Below are positions 9,137 to 18,581 of a DNA stretch of 64,000 nt, one piece after another (the first letter of the stretch is position 1; the number at the start of each line of letters is the position of its first letter). Source of the stretch: Mycobacterium marinum (GTDB lineage: Bacteria; Actinomycetota; Actinomycetes; Mycobacteriales; Mycobacteriaceae); NCBI RefSeq assembly GCF_003391395.1, contig NZ_CP024190.1, forward strand, positions 2,108,001-2,172,000. The letters run 5' to 3'. A model generated the notes under the pieces. It made no database searches and had not been told where the DNA came from. It was given only the letters and a program-made list of their open reading frames with translations. A program made the translations under genes and the position numbers.

Positions 9137-9568
9137 TCAGCAGCGAGCGACGCAGAGCTGGTTGAGATATGCCCGCCCGGCGGCAGCTGCCAGCGGGGCA
9201 CGCGCACGCAGTGCACTGAGCGGGTGGCCCGCCGTGGTCAGTGAGGCAGGTGTGGATAGCCACCACTGCGGTGGTGCCGAGCGCGACCACGTCGGCGGCC
9301 GATCCCGTTTCAACCCAGCGCTTTTGCACGGGCTGTGGCCTGTGGATGACGAGCGTTGGTGCCCGGTGCTGCGCACGGACTGTTTGTCGATCTCGGCTCG
9401 GTTAAGGCCGGCGGCGGATGCTGTTGCGGCCGGATGCGACGGAGTGGCGGCCGCCACCCCAGAGCGCAGTGCCCAGCATCCGATGACGGCGGCGAATAGG
9501 CACAGTCCTGCCACCACAGCGATGGCTGACTGCCATCGCGTCGGCTTGTTGGGGCCCCGCAGAAACAC
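9137..9568 (-). CDS. Small single-pass membrane protein, paralogue of the 7131-7574 gene
   Basis: 143 aa from GTG 9568. A basic N-terminus (PTRWQ) is followed by one membrane helix (SAIAVVAGLCLFAAVIGCWAL), an alanine-, serine- and threonine-rich region and a C-terminus ending YLNQLCVARC. It shares helix sequence, WALRSG and the terminal CVAR with the gene at 7131-7574, and both lie just downstream of a PPE gene on the same strand. The middle of the two proteins is similar in more than one reading frame because the DNA itself is similar, so the exact frame of the central part is uncertain. Function unknown. Confidence 0.55.
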   Translation of the reverse strand: MFLRGPNKPTRWQSAIAVVAGLCLFAAVIGCWALRSGVAAATPSHPAATASAAGLNRAEIDKQSVRSTGHQRSSSTGHSPCKSAGLKRDRPPTWSRSAPPQWWLSTPASLTTAGHPLSALRARAPLAAAAGRAYLNQLCVARC

Positions 9569-9676
9569 AGTGATTCAACGGTACCAGCGACCGTGCTCAG
9601 CTGAGGTGTCAAGACGTGAACCGGCTTTCGCGCCGGTGCCGAGCATGGCCGTGAACCGGATTGGCAGGGAGTCCGG

Positions 9677-10933
9677 TCAACCCGCCGCTGGTGGGTGCAT
9701 GACCACTGTCGGCTTGAACCCGTAGCGGGGGACCTCGCTGAAACCGCGTCCGCCAAAGCCGCTCAATGGCAGCCCGCCGAGCATGCTCGCCGGGCCGTGT
9801 GCGGTCAGGGGTGCGCCGGCGGCAACGGATGGCAAGGTCGCCACTGCGGCGCCGACCGGCGAGGTCGCCGCCCAGGTCGGGGGCGCCGACAATGACCCGA
9901 TCGAGGCCGCATTTCCCACCCCCGCCGACACGGCGGTGCCCAACCCGCCGAATCCGCCGAGACCGGGTGCGGCCCCGCCGAGGCCGCTACTGGCGGCGAT
10001 GGCGGCGTCCTCGGCAGCGTCCATGGCCGAGAAACTGGATAGCCCGAAGAAGTCACACATGGTGCCAAAGAAGTTGCCGGGCGTGTAGAAGCCGGAGCCG
10101 ATCGCGTTCGTGGTTATTGCGTTGACGGCTGTGCCCAGCGGCGATCCGTCGGTCCCGTTGAAGAATGCGAGCAGCCCGCTCGGGGTCGTCAGGTCGATGC
10201 CCTGTAAACCGAGCCAACTTTGAATTCCGTCCAGTTGTGGGGCACCCAGCCCCAGCGCGCCCGCGACATCGGTGATGGTGACGCCGGACGCTGACGGCGA
10301 GGCCAGCCCCTGCAGGGCGGTCGGCACCGTTGACATCACCTGTGACAGCGATGCCTGGCTTTGGGTGCTACTTGTGGTCGCAGCCTGGGCGATCAGGCCG
10401 GCCTCGGGGCTGGCGGTCGGTGGTGGGTCGGCGAACGGGGTCAACCGCGTTGCCGTCGCGCAGCACGCGGCATAGCCGTACATGGCGGCCGCATCTTGGG
10501 CCCACATCTCGCCGTAGGCGGCCTCGGCGGCGGCGATGGCCGGCGTGTTTTGGCCGAGTAGGTTGGTGGCGACCAATGAGGCCAACAACGCGCGGTTGGC
10601 CGCGATCATCGGCGGTGGCACGGTCACGGCGAATGCGGCTTCGTAGGCCCCGGCGGCGGCCTTGGCCTGCAGTGAAGCCTGCAGGGCCTGTGTAGCGGTG
10701 CCCGCCATCCAGGCGATGTAAGGGGCGGCGGCGGAGGCCATCGAGGTCGATGCCGGCCCCCGCCACGGCCCGCTCGTCATGGCGGCCAATGCTGAACTGT
10801 AATCGGCTGCGGCCGAGGATAACTCGGTAGAAAGGCCATCCCAGGCCAGTGCGGCGGCCAGCATCGGGCCCGAGCCGGGTCCGGTGTACATGCGTGCCGA
10901 GTTGACTTCTGGCGGAAGCGCTGCGTAGTCCAT
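9677..10933 (-). CDS. PPE family protein
   Basis: 418 aa, starting MDYAALPPEVNSARMYTGPG. The PPE domain shows WRGPAST and NLLGQNTPAIAAAEAAYGEMW. After about residue 180 a serine-, threonine- and glutamine-rich linker is followed by a region with ITTNAIGSGFYTPGNFFG and FFGLSSFSAMDAAEDAA, then a glycine-rich stretch (GLGGAAPGLGGFGGLG) and LSAPPTWA, a variant of the SVP motif, ending MHPPAAG. Likely exported by type VII secretion. A short reading frame at 10949-11083 just upstream may be the remnant of its PE partner, since PE-PPE pairs are normally encoded PE first. Confidence 0.93.
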   Translation of the reverse strand: MDYAALPPEVNSARMYTGPGSGPMLAAALAWDGLSTELSSAAADYSSALAAMTSGPWRGPASTSMASAAAPYIAWMAGTATQALQASLQAKAAAGAYEAAFAVTVPPPMIAANRALLASLVATNLLGQNTPAIAAAEAAYGEMWAQDAAAMYGYAACCATATRLTPFADPPPTASPEAGLIAQAATTSSTQSQASLSQVMSTVPTALQGLASPSASGVTITDVAGALGLGAPQLDGIQSWLGLQGIDLTTPSGLLAFFNGTDGSPLGTAVNAITTNAIGSGFYTPGNFFGTMCDFFGLSSFSAMDAAEDAAIAASSGLGGAAPGLGGFGGLGTAVSAGVGNAASIGSLSAPPTWAATSPVGAAVATLPSVAAGAPLTAHGPASMLGGLPLSGFGGRGFSEVPRYGFKPTVVMHPPAAG

Positions 10934-10948
10934 GGTTGCACCCAGCGC

Positions 10949-11083
10949 TCAACCGGCGATGATCGCGTTGATGGCTTCGTTGGTGGGATGGCAATCCGCA
11001 CCGACCGACCGCATCGGGCCAAGGTATTTGGCGTTATCCGCTGCTGCGGAGCATATTTCGGGTATCGTTCGGACAGATGACAT
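10949..11083 (-). pseudogene. Possible remnant or truncated PE gene upstream of the PPE gene
   Basis: 44 codons starting MSSVRTIPEICSAAADN and reading on through KYLG. This resembles the first 20-odd residues of PE proteins (MSFVxTxPExxxAAAxxLxxLG), after which the sequence diverges (PMRSVGADCHP) and stops 15 bases before the PPE start. PE partners are usually about 100 aa and sit exactly here. It could be a decayed PE gene or an unrelated short open frame; the evidence is only the N-terminal match and the position. Confidence 0.3.
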
Positions 11084-11745
11084 GGGCTGCTCTTTCGGAA
11101 TCGAGCCCGGCCCCGGTGGAAGTGTCCGTGTTTGGGCGCGCAGCGGTGCGCGATCGAGAAACAGCATACGAGCATGAAATATGGTTCAGTGAAGCCATTT
11201 TCGATGTCGAGTGCGATACCGGGTCCGGATGGGTAGGTTACGGCCGTCGACTTCAGTGAATTGCTCCGCCCGTGGTTGGGGGAGGAGCTGGTCCGATCGT
11301 TGTGTCGCTTGTGCGTCGATCCATGGTTGGGATGCCGGAAATGCCTCCCCACCAACGTCTATCAGATCGGATCGTCATCGAATCCGGTATCGGCGCGGTG
11401 GTGCCCGCGGCTTGAGACCGACCCAAGCCGATGTGACGACGCGTGTCAGCCGACGCGTTCGGCAGGCATCGAGCACTGCTCTTCTAGCTGTGCGCTACTG
11501 CGGGTCAGGAAACAAGGTGCCGATTTGTCCGGTGCAATAGTGTTTCGCATCAAGTGCGACAATGGCTGCCGGCAGCACAGAGCACAGGCCATGTGCGTCC
11601 CCTTAGGGTTGGCGGAGACTCCCTGTATCTAGAAGTTAACTACTGCAACCACATTGATGCAATCGATTTGCAGAAATAGTTGCGAATCATTTGCTACACG
11701 ACCAGATGCGCACCATCTGCGGTTCGGGGGAGAGTGGGTGTGGGC
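11084..11745. other. Intergenic region without a recognisable gene
   Basis: Between the PE-like remnant and the 3' end of the first PE_PGRS gene. Open frames on both strands are of poor coding character. GC content drops near 11600-11700. The only structured element seen is the TGCAA-N5-TTGCA dyad at 11658-11672, followed by a weaker copy at 11681-11695. Confidence 0.6.
11658..11672. promoter_or_regulatory. Candidate Nur box (third copy), beside the PE/PPE block
   Basis: TGCAA-TCGAT-TTGCA is a perfect match to the dyad TGCAA-N5-TTGCA. A degenerate copy (TGCGA-ATCAT-TTGCT, 11681-11695) lies 8 bases further. The nearest downstream minus-strand genes are the PE-like remnant (start 11083) and PPE (start 10933), 575 and 725 bases away. 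Binding is inferred only from similarity to the two boxes in the hydrogenase cluster. Confidence 0.4.
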
Positions 11746-14325
11746 TCAGGTCAACCCGTTGAGCCCGTCTTCGCCTAGCAGGGTGCCGCCGGTACCGCCG
11801 GCTCCGCCCTTGCCGTCGGTGCCCGCAGTTGCACCGGCAGCGCCGTTGCCGCCGTTGCCGCCGTTGCCGATCAGCATCGCACCGCCGCCGTCCCCGCCGT
11901 CCCCGCCGTCCCCGAATCCGCCCAAGTCGCACTCTCCGCCGGCGCCGCCGGAGCCTCCGGTGCCCAAGAGCGGTCCGCCGCTACCGCCGGACCCGCCGGA
12001 GCCGCCATCGATGAACACTCCGAATCCACCGGCCCCGCCGTCACCACCACTGCCGAATAGACCTGCGTTGCCGCCGTTGCCTCCGGACCCGCCCCCGGAT
12101 CCGAACCCGCCGAACCCGCCGAATCCGCCGCTGCCGAACAGCAACCCGGCGTTGCCGCCGGCGCCGCCGGTACCAGCAAAGCCGCGGGAGGCTCCGCCGG
12201 AGCCGCCGTGCCCGCCGTTGCCGAACAGCAGTCCGGCGTTGCCGCCGGCTCCACCGTTGCTCGAGGGAGCATCGTCGCTGTAGCCGCCGGTGCCGCCAGC
12301 GCCGCCGGCGCCGCCGAGCAACCCGCCATTGCCTCCAGCGCCACCGTCGCCGCCGTCGGTATCCCCGGGCCCGCCGTGACCTCCGGCGCCGCCTCCGGCG
12401 CCGACCAGGCCGCTGAGCAGCCCGCCCGCGCCGCCGGCCCCGCCGCCCCCACCGGGCCCGGCGAGGCTGCCCCCGCCTACCCCGCCGCCTCCGCCCCCGC
12501 CAAACAGGCCCCCGGCTCCACCTGCCCCGCCTACCCCTCCGGCTCCGGTACCGGTCGCTGGTGAGAACCCGCCGGCACCACCAGCCCCGCCAGTACCCGC
12601 CAGAAATCCGCCGGCCCCGCCCTCACCGCCGGCGCCGCCCAGGCCTCCCGTCGAGGTGCCACCGGCACCGCCGGTGCCGCCGGTGCCCCACAGCCCGGCG
12701 GCTCCGCCCGCACCTCCGTCTTGGGCCGTGAACAGTGGAGCGGATCCGCCGGCGCCGCCGTCGCCGAGCAGCCAGCCGCCGGCGGCTCCATCGGCACCGC
12801 TACCCGCCGCAGCGGGGGTACCGTTGCCGATTAGCGGCCGTCCGGTCAGTGTCTGGATCGGCCCGTTGATCGCGGTCAGCGCCTGTTGCTGCAGGGCGTG
12901 TATCGGCGAAGCGCTGGCCGGCGCGTTGAAGCCGTCCAGACCCAAGAGCAGCCCGCTGGTCCCGCCCACGCCGGTGCCGCCGACGGTCACACCAGCGCCG
13001 CCGATACCGGCGTTGCCGCCGTTGCCGATCAGTACGCCGGCCCCGCCGGCCCCGCCGGCGCCACCGGTGGAAGCGGTGCCGCCGTTGCCACCGGCGCCTC
13101 CGTTGCCGAACAGCACCCCACCGGTACCGCCGCCGCCGCCGACACCCCCGGAGCTGAAATAGCCCGCCCCGCCGGCGCCGCCGATTCCGCCGTTGCCAAA
13201 CCAGCCGGCGTCGCCGCCGGCGCCGCCGGCCCCGCCGTCCACGGAGCTGAAGCCGCCGACTGCACCGGCCCCGCCATCACCGAACAACCCCGCATGACCG
13301 CCGGCGCCACCAACCCCCCCGGTGCCGCTAAAGGTGGCTCCGCCGGCACCGCCGGACCCGCCCGGCCCGAACAACAAGCCGGCCGCGCCGCCGGCCCCGC
13401 CGTCCCCGCCAAGGGTGCCGCCGAATGCGCCCGACCCGCCGCTTCCGCCCGGGCCGGCCAGCGCCCCGCCGTCCCCGCCGTCCCCGCCCGCTCCGCCATT
13501 GACCGAGCCGAATCCGCCGTTACCGCCGTTGCCGCCGCCGGAGCCGAATAGCCCCGCAAGCAGCCCACCGGCTCCACCGGCTCCACCATCCCCACCGGTA
13601 TCCATCCCTGAGGCGCCGCCGGCCCCGCCGAGCCCGCCGGCGCCAAACAACCCGCCGGTGCCGCCGGTGCCACCGACACCGCCCGATGCGGTTAAGAAAT
13701 TGCTGTACCCGCCGGCCCCGCCGGTCCCGGCATTGCCTAACAACAAGCCCCCGGCCCCGCCGGCTCCGCCGGTGCCGCCGTTGCCGGTCGATGAGCTGCC
13801 GCCGGTACCGCCGGCACCCCCGGACCCGAACAGTCCGGCCGCGCCGCCGGCCCCGCCGTTCTGCCCGGATCCCGCCGCGCCAGAGCCGCCGGCGCCGCCA
13901 TTGCCGAGCAGCCAGCCGCCGGCCGCCCCATCGGCACCGGTGCCCGGGGTCCCGTTGGCGCCGTTGCCGATCAGTGGGCGTCCGGTCAAGGCCAAAGCGG
14001 GGGCGTTGATTGCGGCCAGGAGGGGGTCGGCGATTGACGCCGCGCTGGCGGCCTCGGCGCTGGAATAGGCGCCGGCCCCGGAGGTCAGGGCCTGCACAAA
14101 CCGGCTCCCAAACGCCGCCGCTTGGGCACTGGCCGCTTGATAGGCCTGGGCGTGGCCGGAAAACAGCGCCGCAATTGCGGTTGATATCTCGTCTTCGGCG
14201 GCGGCGAGGATCTCGGTTGTAGGGATGGCCGCAGCGGCATTGGCGGCGCTCAGTGTCGAGCCGATGCCAGTCAAGTCTGTTGCTGCCGAGCCAATAAAAT
14301 CGGGTACCGCAATTACGAACGACAT
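11746..14325 (-). CDS. PE_PGRS family protein (first of a tandem pair)
   Basis: 859 aa from the ATG at 14325, which has a GAGGG ribosome site 6 bases ahead; the ATG at 14331 has no spacing. It has a PE domain (about 1-95, MSFVIAVPDFIGSAATDL with YQAASAQAAAF), then GRPLIGNGANG, which starts a long glycine-alanine repeat region (GGAGG, GGNGG triplets). About halfway there is a second non-repetitive linker (ASPIHALQQQALTAINGPIQTLTGRPLIGNG) and a second PGRS block. PE_PGRS proteins are surface-exposed, ESX-5-dependent and calcium-binding in some cases (family knowledge). Its neighbour at 14662-17247 has the same plan and almost the same length, so the pair probably arose by duplication. Confidence 0.93.
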   Translation of the reverse strand: MSFVIAVPDFIGSAATDLTGIGSTLSAANAAAAIPTTEILAAAEDEISTAIAALFSGHAQAYQAASAQAAAFGSRFVQALTSGAGAYSSAEAASAASIADPLLAAINAPALALTGRPLIGNGANGTPGTGADGAAGGWLLGNGGAGGSGAAGSGQNGGAGGAAGLFGSGGAGGTGGSSSTGNGGTGGAGGAGGLLLGNAGTGGAGGYSNFLTASGGVGGTGGTGGLFGAGGLGGAGGASGMDTGGDGGAGGAGGLLAGLFGSGGGNGGNGGFGSVNGGAGGDGGDGGALAGPGGSGGSGAFGGTLGGDGGAGGAAGLLFGPGGSGGAGGATFSGTGGVGGAGGHAGLFGDGGAGAVGGFSSVDGGAGGAGGDAGWFGNGGIGGAGGAGYFSSGGVGGGGGTGGVLFGNGGAGGNGGTASTGGAGGAGGAGVLIGNGGNAGIGGAGVTVGGTGVGGTSGLLLGLDGFNAPASASPIHALQQQALTAINGPIQTLTGRPLIGNGTPAAAGSGADGAAGGWLLGDGGAGGSAPLFTAQDGGAGGAAGLWGTGGTGGAGGTSTGGLGGAGGEGGAGGFLAGTGGAGGAGGFSPATGTGAGGVGGAGGAGGLFGGGGGGGVGGGSLAGPGGGGGAGGAGGLLSGLVGAGGGAGGHGGPGDTDGGDGGAGGNGGLLGGAGGAGGTGGYSDDAPSSNGGAGGNAGLLFGNGGHGGSGGASRGFAGTGGAGGNAGLLFGSGGFGGFGGFGSGGGSGGNGGNAGLFGSGGDGGAGGFGVFIDGGSGGSGGSGGPLLGTGGSGGAGGECDLGGFGDGGDGGDGGGAMLIGNGGNGGNGAAGATAGTDGKGGAGGTGGTLLGEDGLNGLT

Positions 14326-14661
14326 TGTCATCCCTCAAAATAGAATCGAATTCGGTTTGCGCCCAATCGATGTCGACGCGCCTGGCGATATTTACCGTAT
14401 AGCAAATTAGCTTTTGGGATTCCTATTTCCATAACGGATGCCTAGAATTGGCGGTAATAGCGGCAGGTGATGGGCGGCACGGCGATCTCGCTTGGTCGCC
14501 GGTTTGCTGTGAAAAGTCCTGGGGTGAAATGGCTTTAGGGCGTCGTGTCCGAACCTGCCAGTGCCGCCGTGCGGTTGTTAGGACTGGGCTGATAAACGGA
14601 TTGTCTTGCTTGCCAGTTATTTCCGATGTGTTACGTGCGGCCGCAGCGCAGGGTGCCCTGG
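14326..14661. promoter_or_regulatory. Upstream region of the first PE_PGRS gene
   Basis: 336 bases between the tandem PE_PGRS genes. The part next to the start (about 14335-14450) is AT-rich for this genome, with tracts such as ATATTTACCGTATAGCAAATTAG, and is the likely promoter on the minus strand. No gene is seen. Confidence 0.45.
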
Positions 14662-17247
14662 CTAGGGCAACCCGTTGAGCCCGTCTTGACCCAGTAGCCC
14701 GCCGGAGCCGCCGTGGCCTCCGCTGCCGGTGGGTGTTCCGCCGTTGCCGCCGTTGCCGCCGGTCCCGATGAACGCCGCGTTGCCGCCGACCCCGCCGGCG
14801 CCGTCGCCTTCCCCGCCCTCGCCGCCGGCTCCGCCGTTGCCGAGCAGCCCTCCGCCGACGCCGCCGGCCCCTCCGGCACCCGCGTCGCCGACTCCGCCGA
14901 GTCCGCCGCCGCCACCGGCCCCGCCAAAGCCAACCAGTCTCGCGCTTCCGCCCGTGCCGCCGGCCCCTCCGGTCCCGCTGCCGAACCCGCCGAAGCCCCC
15001 GGCCCCGCCCGCCGAGAACAGCAGTCCGGCGTCACCGCCGTTGCCGCCGGCCCCGCCTACGCCGCCGACACCAACGGGTGCGAATCCGCCGTCCCCACCG
15101 CCGCCCCCGCTGCCGAACAGCAGCCCGGCGTTGCCGCCGGTTCCGCCGCCACCGGCGAAACCCCCGTGGCTGAAGCCGCCGGCTCCGCCGCTGCCGCCCG
15201 GGCCACCGAGCAATCCGCCATCGCCGCCGGCCCCGCCAAGACCTGAAATGGCGGTGGCGCCGCCACCGGTCCCGCCATTGCCGCCGCCGGCCCCGAATAG
15301 CCCGCCGAGTAGCCCGCCGGAGCCGCCGGCTCCACCCGAGCCGCCATCGCCATTGAGCACGCTCGCCCCGCCGGTGCCACCGACACCGCCGGCGCCCAGC
15401 AGTCCGCCTGCCCCGCCGCCGCCCCCGGCCCCACCGTTACCGCCGCCACCGGCCATGTTGGGTCCGCCGGATCCGCCGGCCCCGCCGGTGCCCGACAGCC
15501 AGCCGCCGGCCCCGCCGGATCCGCCGGCGCCGCCGTTGGTAGTCGATGTGAACGAGCTGCCTCCGGCCCCGCCGGTTCCGCCGGCGCCCCATAGCCCGGC
15601 CGAACCTCCGGCCCCGCCGTTGTGGCCGACGCCTGGTGCTCCGGACCCGCCGGCTCCGCCGTCACCGAGTAGCCACCCGCCAGGCGTGCCGATCGCCCCG
15701 GTGCCAGCAGCGCCGGGGGTGCCATTGCCGATCAGCGGGCGCCCGGTCAGTGCCTGGGTGGGCGCGTTGATGGCGGTGAGGACCTGCTGTTGCAGGTTGT
15801 GTAGGGGCGAGGTGCTTGCCGCCGCGTTGAATCCGTCCAGCCCTATGAGTAGCCCGCCGGTGCCGCCGACGCCGGTACCGCCGTTGGTGGTGCTGGCACC
15901 GCCGACCCCGGCGTTTCCGCCGTTGCCGAACAGCACACCGGCGCCGCCGTTTCCGCCGGTCCCGCCGCTGACTCCAGCACCGCCGCCGGCACCGCCAGCG
16001 CCACCATTGCCAATCAGCTGGCCGGCTCTCCCGCCGGTCCCGCCGGCGCCGCCAAGGACGTTTTCGCCGTAGCCGCCGGCTCCGCCTATCCCGCCGTTGC
16101 CGACCACGGCGGCATTGCCGCCGTTGCCGCCGTCGCCACCACCTGTCGTGCCGTACCCGCCGTTCCCGCCGATCCCACCGGTGCCCCACAGCCCGCCGTT
16201 GCCGCCGGCCCCGCCGTTGCCGCCGGCGCCGGAGGAGCCGAAGGTGGTGGATCCGCCGGTCCCGCCGCCGCCGCCATCGCCGAACAGCAGTCCCGCGTTG
16301 CCGCCTGCCCCTCCGCTACCGCCACTGCGCCCGAGGCTGGCTCCACCGTCGCCGCCGGCACCGCCCGGGCCGGCGAGCAGGCCGCCGTCGCCGCCGGTTC
16401 CGCCGGACCCGCCGTCGCCGAACATGCCAGCCCCACCGCCGGTACCGCCCGCACCACCGCCGGCACCGACCATCCCGGCCAGCAGTCCGCCCGCGCCGCC
16501 GTGACCGCCGACACCACCGTCATCGAACTCCGAGCTTCCGCCGGTCCCGCCAATCCCGCCGGCGCCCAACAGCCCACCGGGTCCGCCGGCTCCTCCGGCT
16601 CCGCCGTACCCCCCGCCGATGCCGGTCGCGGTGCCGCCGGCTCCACCGGCCCCTGCGTTGCCCGCCAGCCAGCCGCCTGCCCCGCCGTCGCCGCCCGCCC
16701 CGCCGCGACCATCGACCGTCGAGCCGCCGCCGGCACCCCCGGCCCCTCCGGAACCGAACAGTCCAGCCGCTCCGCCGTTCCCGCCGGGCATCCCCGCCGC
16801 GCCCGACCCACCGGCCCCACCATTGCCGAGCAGCCACCCGCCCGGCGCCCCGTCAACTCCGGTCCCCGGGGCCCCGTTGGCGCCGTTGCCGATCAGCGGG
16901 CGCCCGGTCAACGCCAACGCGGGTTCGTTTATGGCGGCCAGCAGCGGGTCGGCGATCGATGCTGCACTTGCGGACTCGGCGCCGGCATAGGCGCTCGCGC
17001 CCGCGGTCAAGGCTTGCACAAAGCGTTGCTGAAATGTGGCCGCCTGCGCGCTGGCCGCTTGATATGCATGGGCGTGTTGGGAAAACAGGGCCGCAACCGC
17101 CGCGGATACTTCGTCCCCGGCCGGGGCCAGAATCCCCGTTGTCGAAGCCGACGCAGCGGCGGTGGCCGTGTTCAGAGCTGTGCCGATGTTGGCTAAATCC
17201 GTTGCTGCCGAATCGATCAACTCCGGCAGCGTGATCACGAAGGACAT
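14662..17247 (-). CDS. PE_PGRS family protein (second of a tandem pair)
   Basis: 861 aa, starting MSFVITLPELIDSAATDLANIG, a standard PE N-terminus with GGAGGTAG-type ribosome site upstream. It has a PE domain to about residue 95, then GRPLIGNGANGAPG and a first PGRS block. Near the centre a linker (STSPLHNLQQQVLTAINAPTQALTG) leads into a second GRPLIGNG and a second PGRS block. The C-terminus ends LLGQDGLNGLP, matching LLGEDGLNGLT in the neighbour. The plan is PE-PGRS-linker-PGRS, as in the gene at 11746-14325. The position corresponds to that of PE_PGRS48 near mqo and mtr in M. tuberculosis only loosely, since the hydrogenase locus now separates them. Confidence 0.93.
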   Translation of the reverse strand: MSFVITLPELIDSAATDLANIGTALNTATAAASASTTGILAPAGDEVSAAVAALFSQHAHAYQAASAQAATFQQRFVQALTAGASAYAGAESASAASIADPLLAAINEPALALTGRPLIGNGANGAPGTGVDGAPGGWLLGNGGAGGSGAAGMPGGNGGAAGLFGSGGAGGAGGGSTVDGRGGAGGDGGAGGWLAGNAGAGGAGGTATGIGGGYGGAGGAGGPGGLLGAGGIGGTGGSSEFDDGGVGGHGGAGGLLAGMVGAGGGAGGTGGGAGMFGDGGSGGTGGDGGLLAGPGGAGGDGGASLGRSGGSGGAGGNAGLLFGDGGGGGTGGSTTFGSSGAGGNGGAGGNGGLWGTGGIGGNGGYGTTGGGDGGNGGNAAVVGNGGIGGAGGYGENVLGGAGGTGGRAGQLIGNGGAGGAGGGAGVSGGTGGNGGAGVLFGNGGNAGVGGASTTNGGTGVGGTGGLLIGLDGFNAAASTSPLHNLQQQVLTAINAPTQALTGRPLIGNGTPGAAGTGAIGTPGGWLLGDGGAGGSGAPGVGHNGGAGGSAGLWGAGGTGGAGGSSFTSTTNGGAGGSGGAGGWLSGTGGAGGSGGPNMAGGGGNGGAGGGGGAGGLLGAGGVGGTGGASVLNGDGGSGGAGGSGGLLGGLFGAGGGNGGTGGGATAISGLGGAGGDGGLLGGPGGSGGAGGFSHGGFAGGGGTGGNAGLLFGSGGGGGDGGFAPVGVGGVGGAGGNGGDAGLLFSAGGAGGFGGFGSGTGGAGGTGGSARLVGFGGAGGGGGLGGVGDAGAGGAGGVGGGLLGNGGAGGEGGEGDGAGGVGGNAAFIGTGGNGGNGGTPTGSGGHGGSGGLLGQDGLNGLP

Positions 17248-17519
17248 GTGCTACCTCCAATACCGGAATAACCGGCTGGCGTCGGCCCGGGACCGACGCG
17301 GTCATGGTTCACCGTAGCGCGATTCGAGACGAGGATCTCTACATCGGGGCGGATACGTTGCGGTACTAGGGGTTTTAGCGTGCGATGAATGAGATGGATA
17401 ATTCGGCACCGTGCGCCGCTCGGCGAACGTGTATGGGGTGAAGCCGTTTCTGGGCTCTTGTGCTGTCAACAAACAGCCGCCAACCCCCGCGAGGCCGGGA
17501 CGCACTGCGTTGAGAGCGA

Positions 17520-18581
17520 CTAATCGGCGCCTTGGTGGATCTGTTGGTTGGTGGCCACTTTGGCGACGGCCTCGCCGAGCAGAGCCCCCGCGTAGTCATC
17601 GCGGGTCCGCAAGTACATGAAGATGCGTTCGGCGCGGGCGCCGAAGCGGTTCTTCTCGACCTCGGCGTCCATGCCCATCCGAACTTTGCGCATTGACAGG
17701 GCGCATGCCCTGCGCACCCAATGCAGGATCGTCACGCGGTAAATGTCTCGATCCCGATACGCGTCGTCAACTCCCAACAGGAACGGCGCATAGGTGTCAC
17801 CGCACTTGTGCGCGGCCCAGAATCCGACCGGCTGTGGTGGGCCGCCCGCTTCGGCGCGGATTCGGACCACCCCGAGTTCCCAAGCGGGGCTGGTCAGCAT
17901 GCCCGGGAGCAGCGTCATCGGCAGGTCGAACAGGTTGATCCGAAACTTTTTCTGCTCCAGCTGTTCAAACAGGCCATGCAAGTATTTGGCCTCCTCATCG
18001 GTCAGTGGAGCCAGGCCTACTCCGTGGAAGCTCACTTCGGTGTCTTTCGCATGTTCGATAACCCGCCGCAGCTGGTAGCGCTTCTTGTTATGAAGTGCCG
18101 AATACCAGGCCGACTCGTCCGGGGCATCGAGGGTGAGGGTGTGAGTGTCGAGGATTGGCACGCGGGAGAAGCCCTCGTCAAGCATGAAGGTATCCATTTC
18201 CGGATCTCCGTCGGGCAAGTCTCGCAGCATGATCGCGTCGGCTCCCGCGCGCTCGGATTCTTCGTCCGCGGCGGCCAGAATCAGTCGTAGCGCTTCCCGC
18301 CAGGGGCCAGTGCGGTCCAGGTAGAGGTGATTGCCCTCGGACAGCGTGGAACCCGTCATGACGACCGTCGAACTCAGGTAGTACCGGTCTGCTTCCCGCC
18401 GCCTCTCGATCTCCCGGGAAACGTCTTCAGCCGCGAGCATGTCATCCTTGGTCAGCAGCGTCGTGAACACGGTTGCGGCGACGACGCGATGGGTGTGGTC
18501 GCGGACGATCAGGTAGCGGAACTTCCAGCGATGTTCCGGTGGAGCGTCCTTGGCGCCGTAGATCCGCTCTGCCGCCGCCAT
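17520..18581 (-). CDS. GNAT/BioF2-like acyltransferase, possibly frameshifted at its 5' end
   Basis: 353 aa from the first available start, ATG 18581. The C-terminal half contains a GNAT-like fold of the BioF2/FemAB-like type (VGFWAAHKCGDTYAPFLLGVDD, YRVTILHWVRRACALSMRKVRMGMDAEVEKNRFGA). The N-terminal half has a similar repeat (HNKKRYQLRRVIEHAKD). The frame continues upstream of the ATG without a start codon to a TAG at 18633-18635, and that stretch reads plausibly as coding (TWDTVLGEAAHCSWDA). A GTG at 18673 in another frame leads up to the same point, so a one-base frameshift near 18635 may have cut the N-terminus. Substrate unknown. Confidence 0.75.
   Translation of the reverse strand: MAAAERIYGAKDAPPEHRWKFRYLIVRDHTHRVVAATVFTTLLTKDDMLAAEDVSREIERRREADRYYLSSTVVMTGSTLSEGNHLYLDRTGPWREALRLILAAADEESERAGADAIMLRDLPDGDPEMDTFMLDEGFSRVPILDTHTLTLDAPDESAWYSALHNKKRYQLRRVIEHAKDTEVSFHGVGLAPLTDEEAKYLHGLFEQLEQKKFRINLFDLPMTLLPGMLTSPAWELGVVRIRAEAGGPPQPVGFWAAHKCGDTYAPFLLGVDDAYRDRDIYRVTILHWVRRACALSMRKVRMGMDAEVEKNRFGARAERIFMYLRTRDDYAGALLGEAVAKVATNQQIHQGAD

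Noticed and set aside
11654..12283. Long proline-rich open frames on the plus strand across 11.7-17.2 kb
   Set aside because: They are antisense shadows of the PE_PGRS glycine codons (GGN read backwards gives proline and similar); no start sites or conserved sequence.
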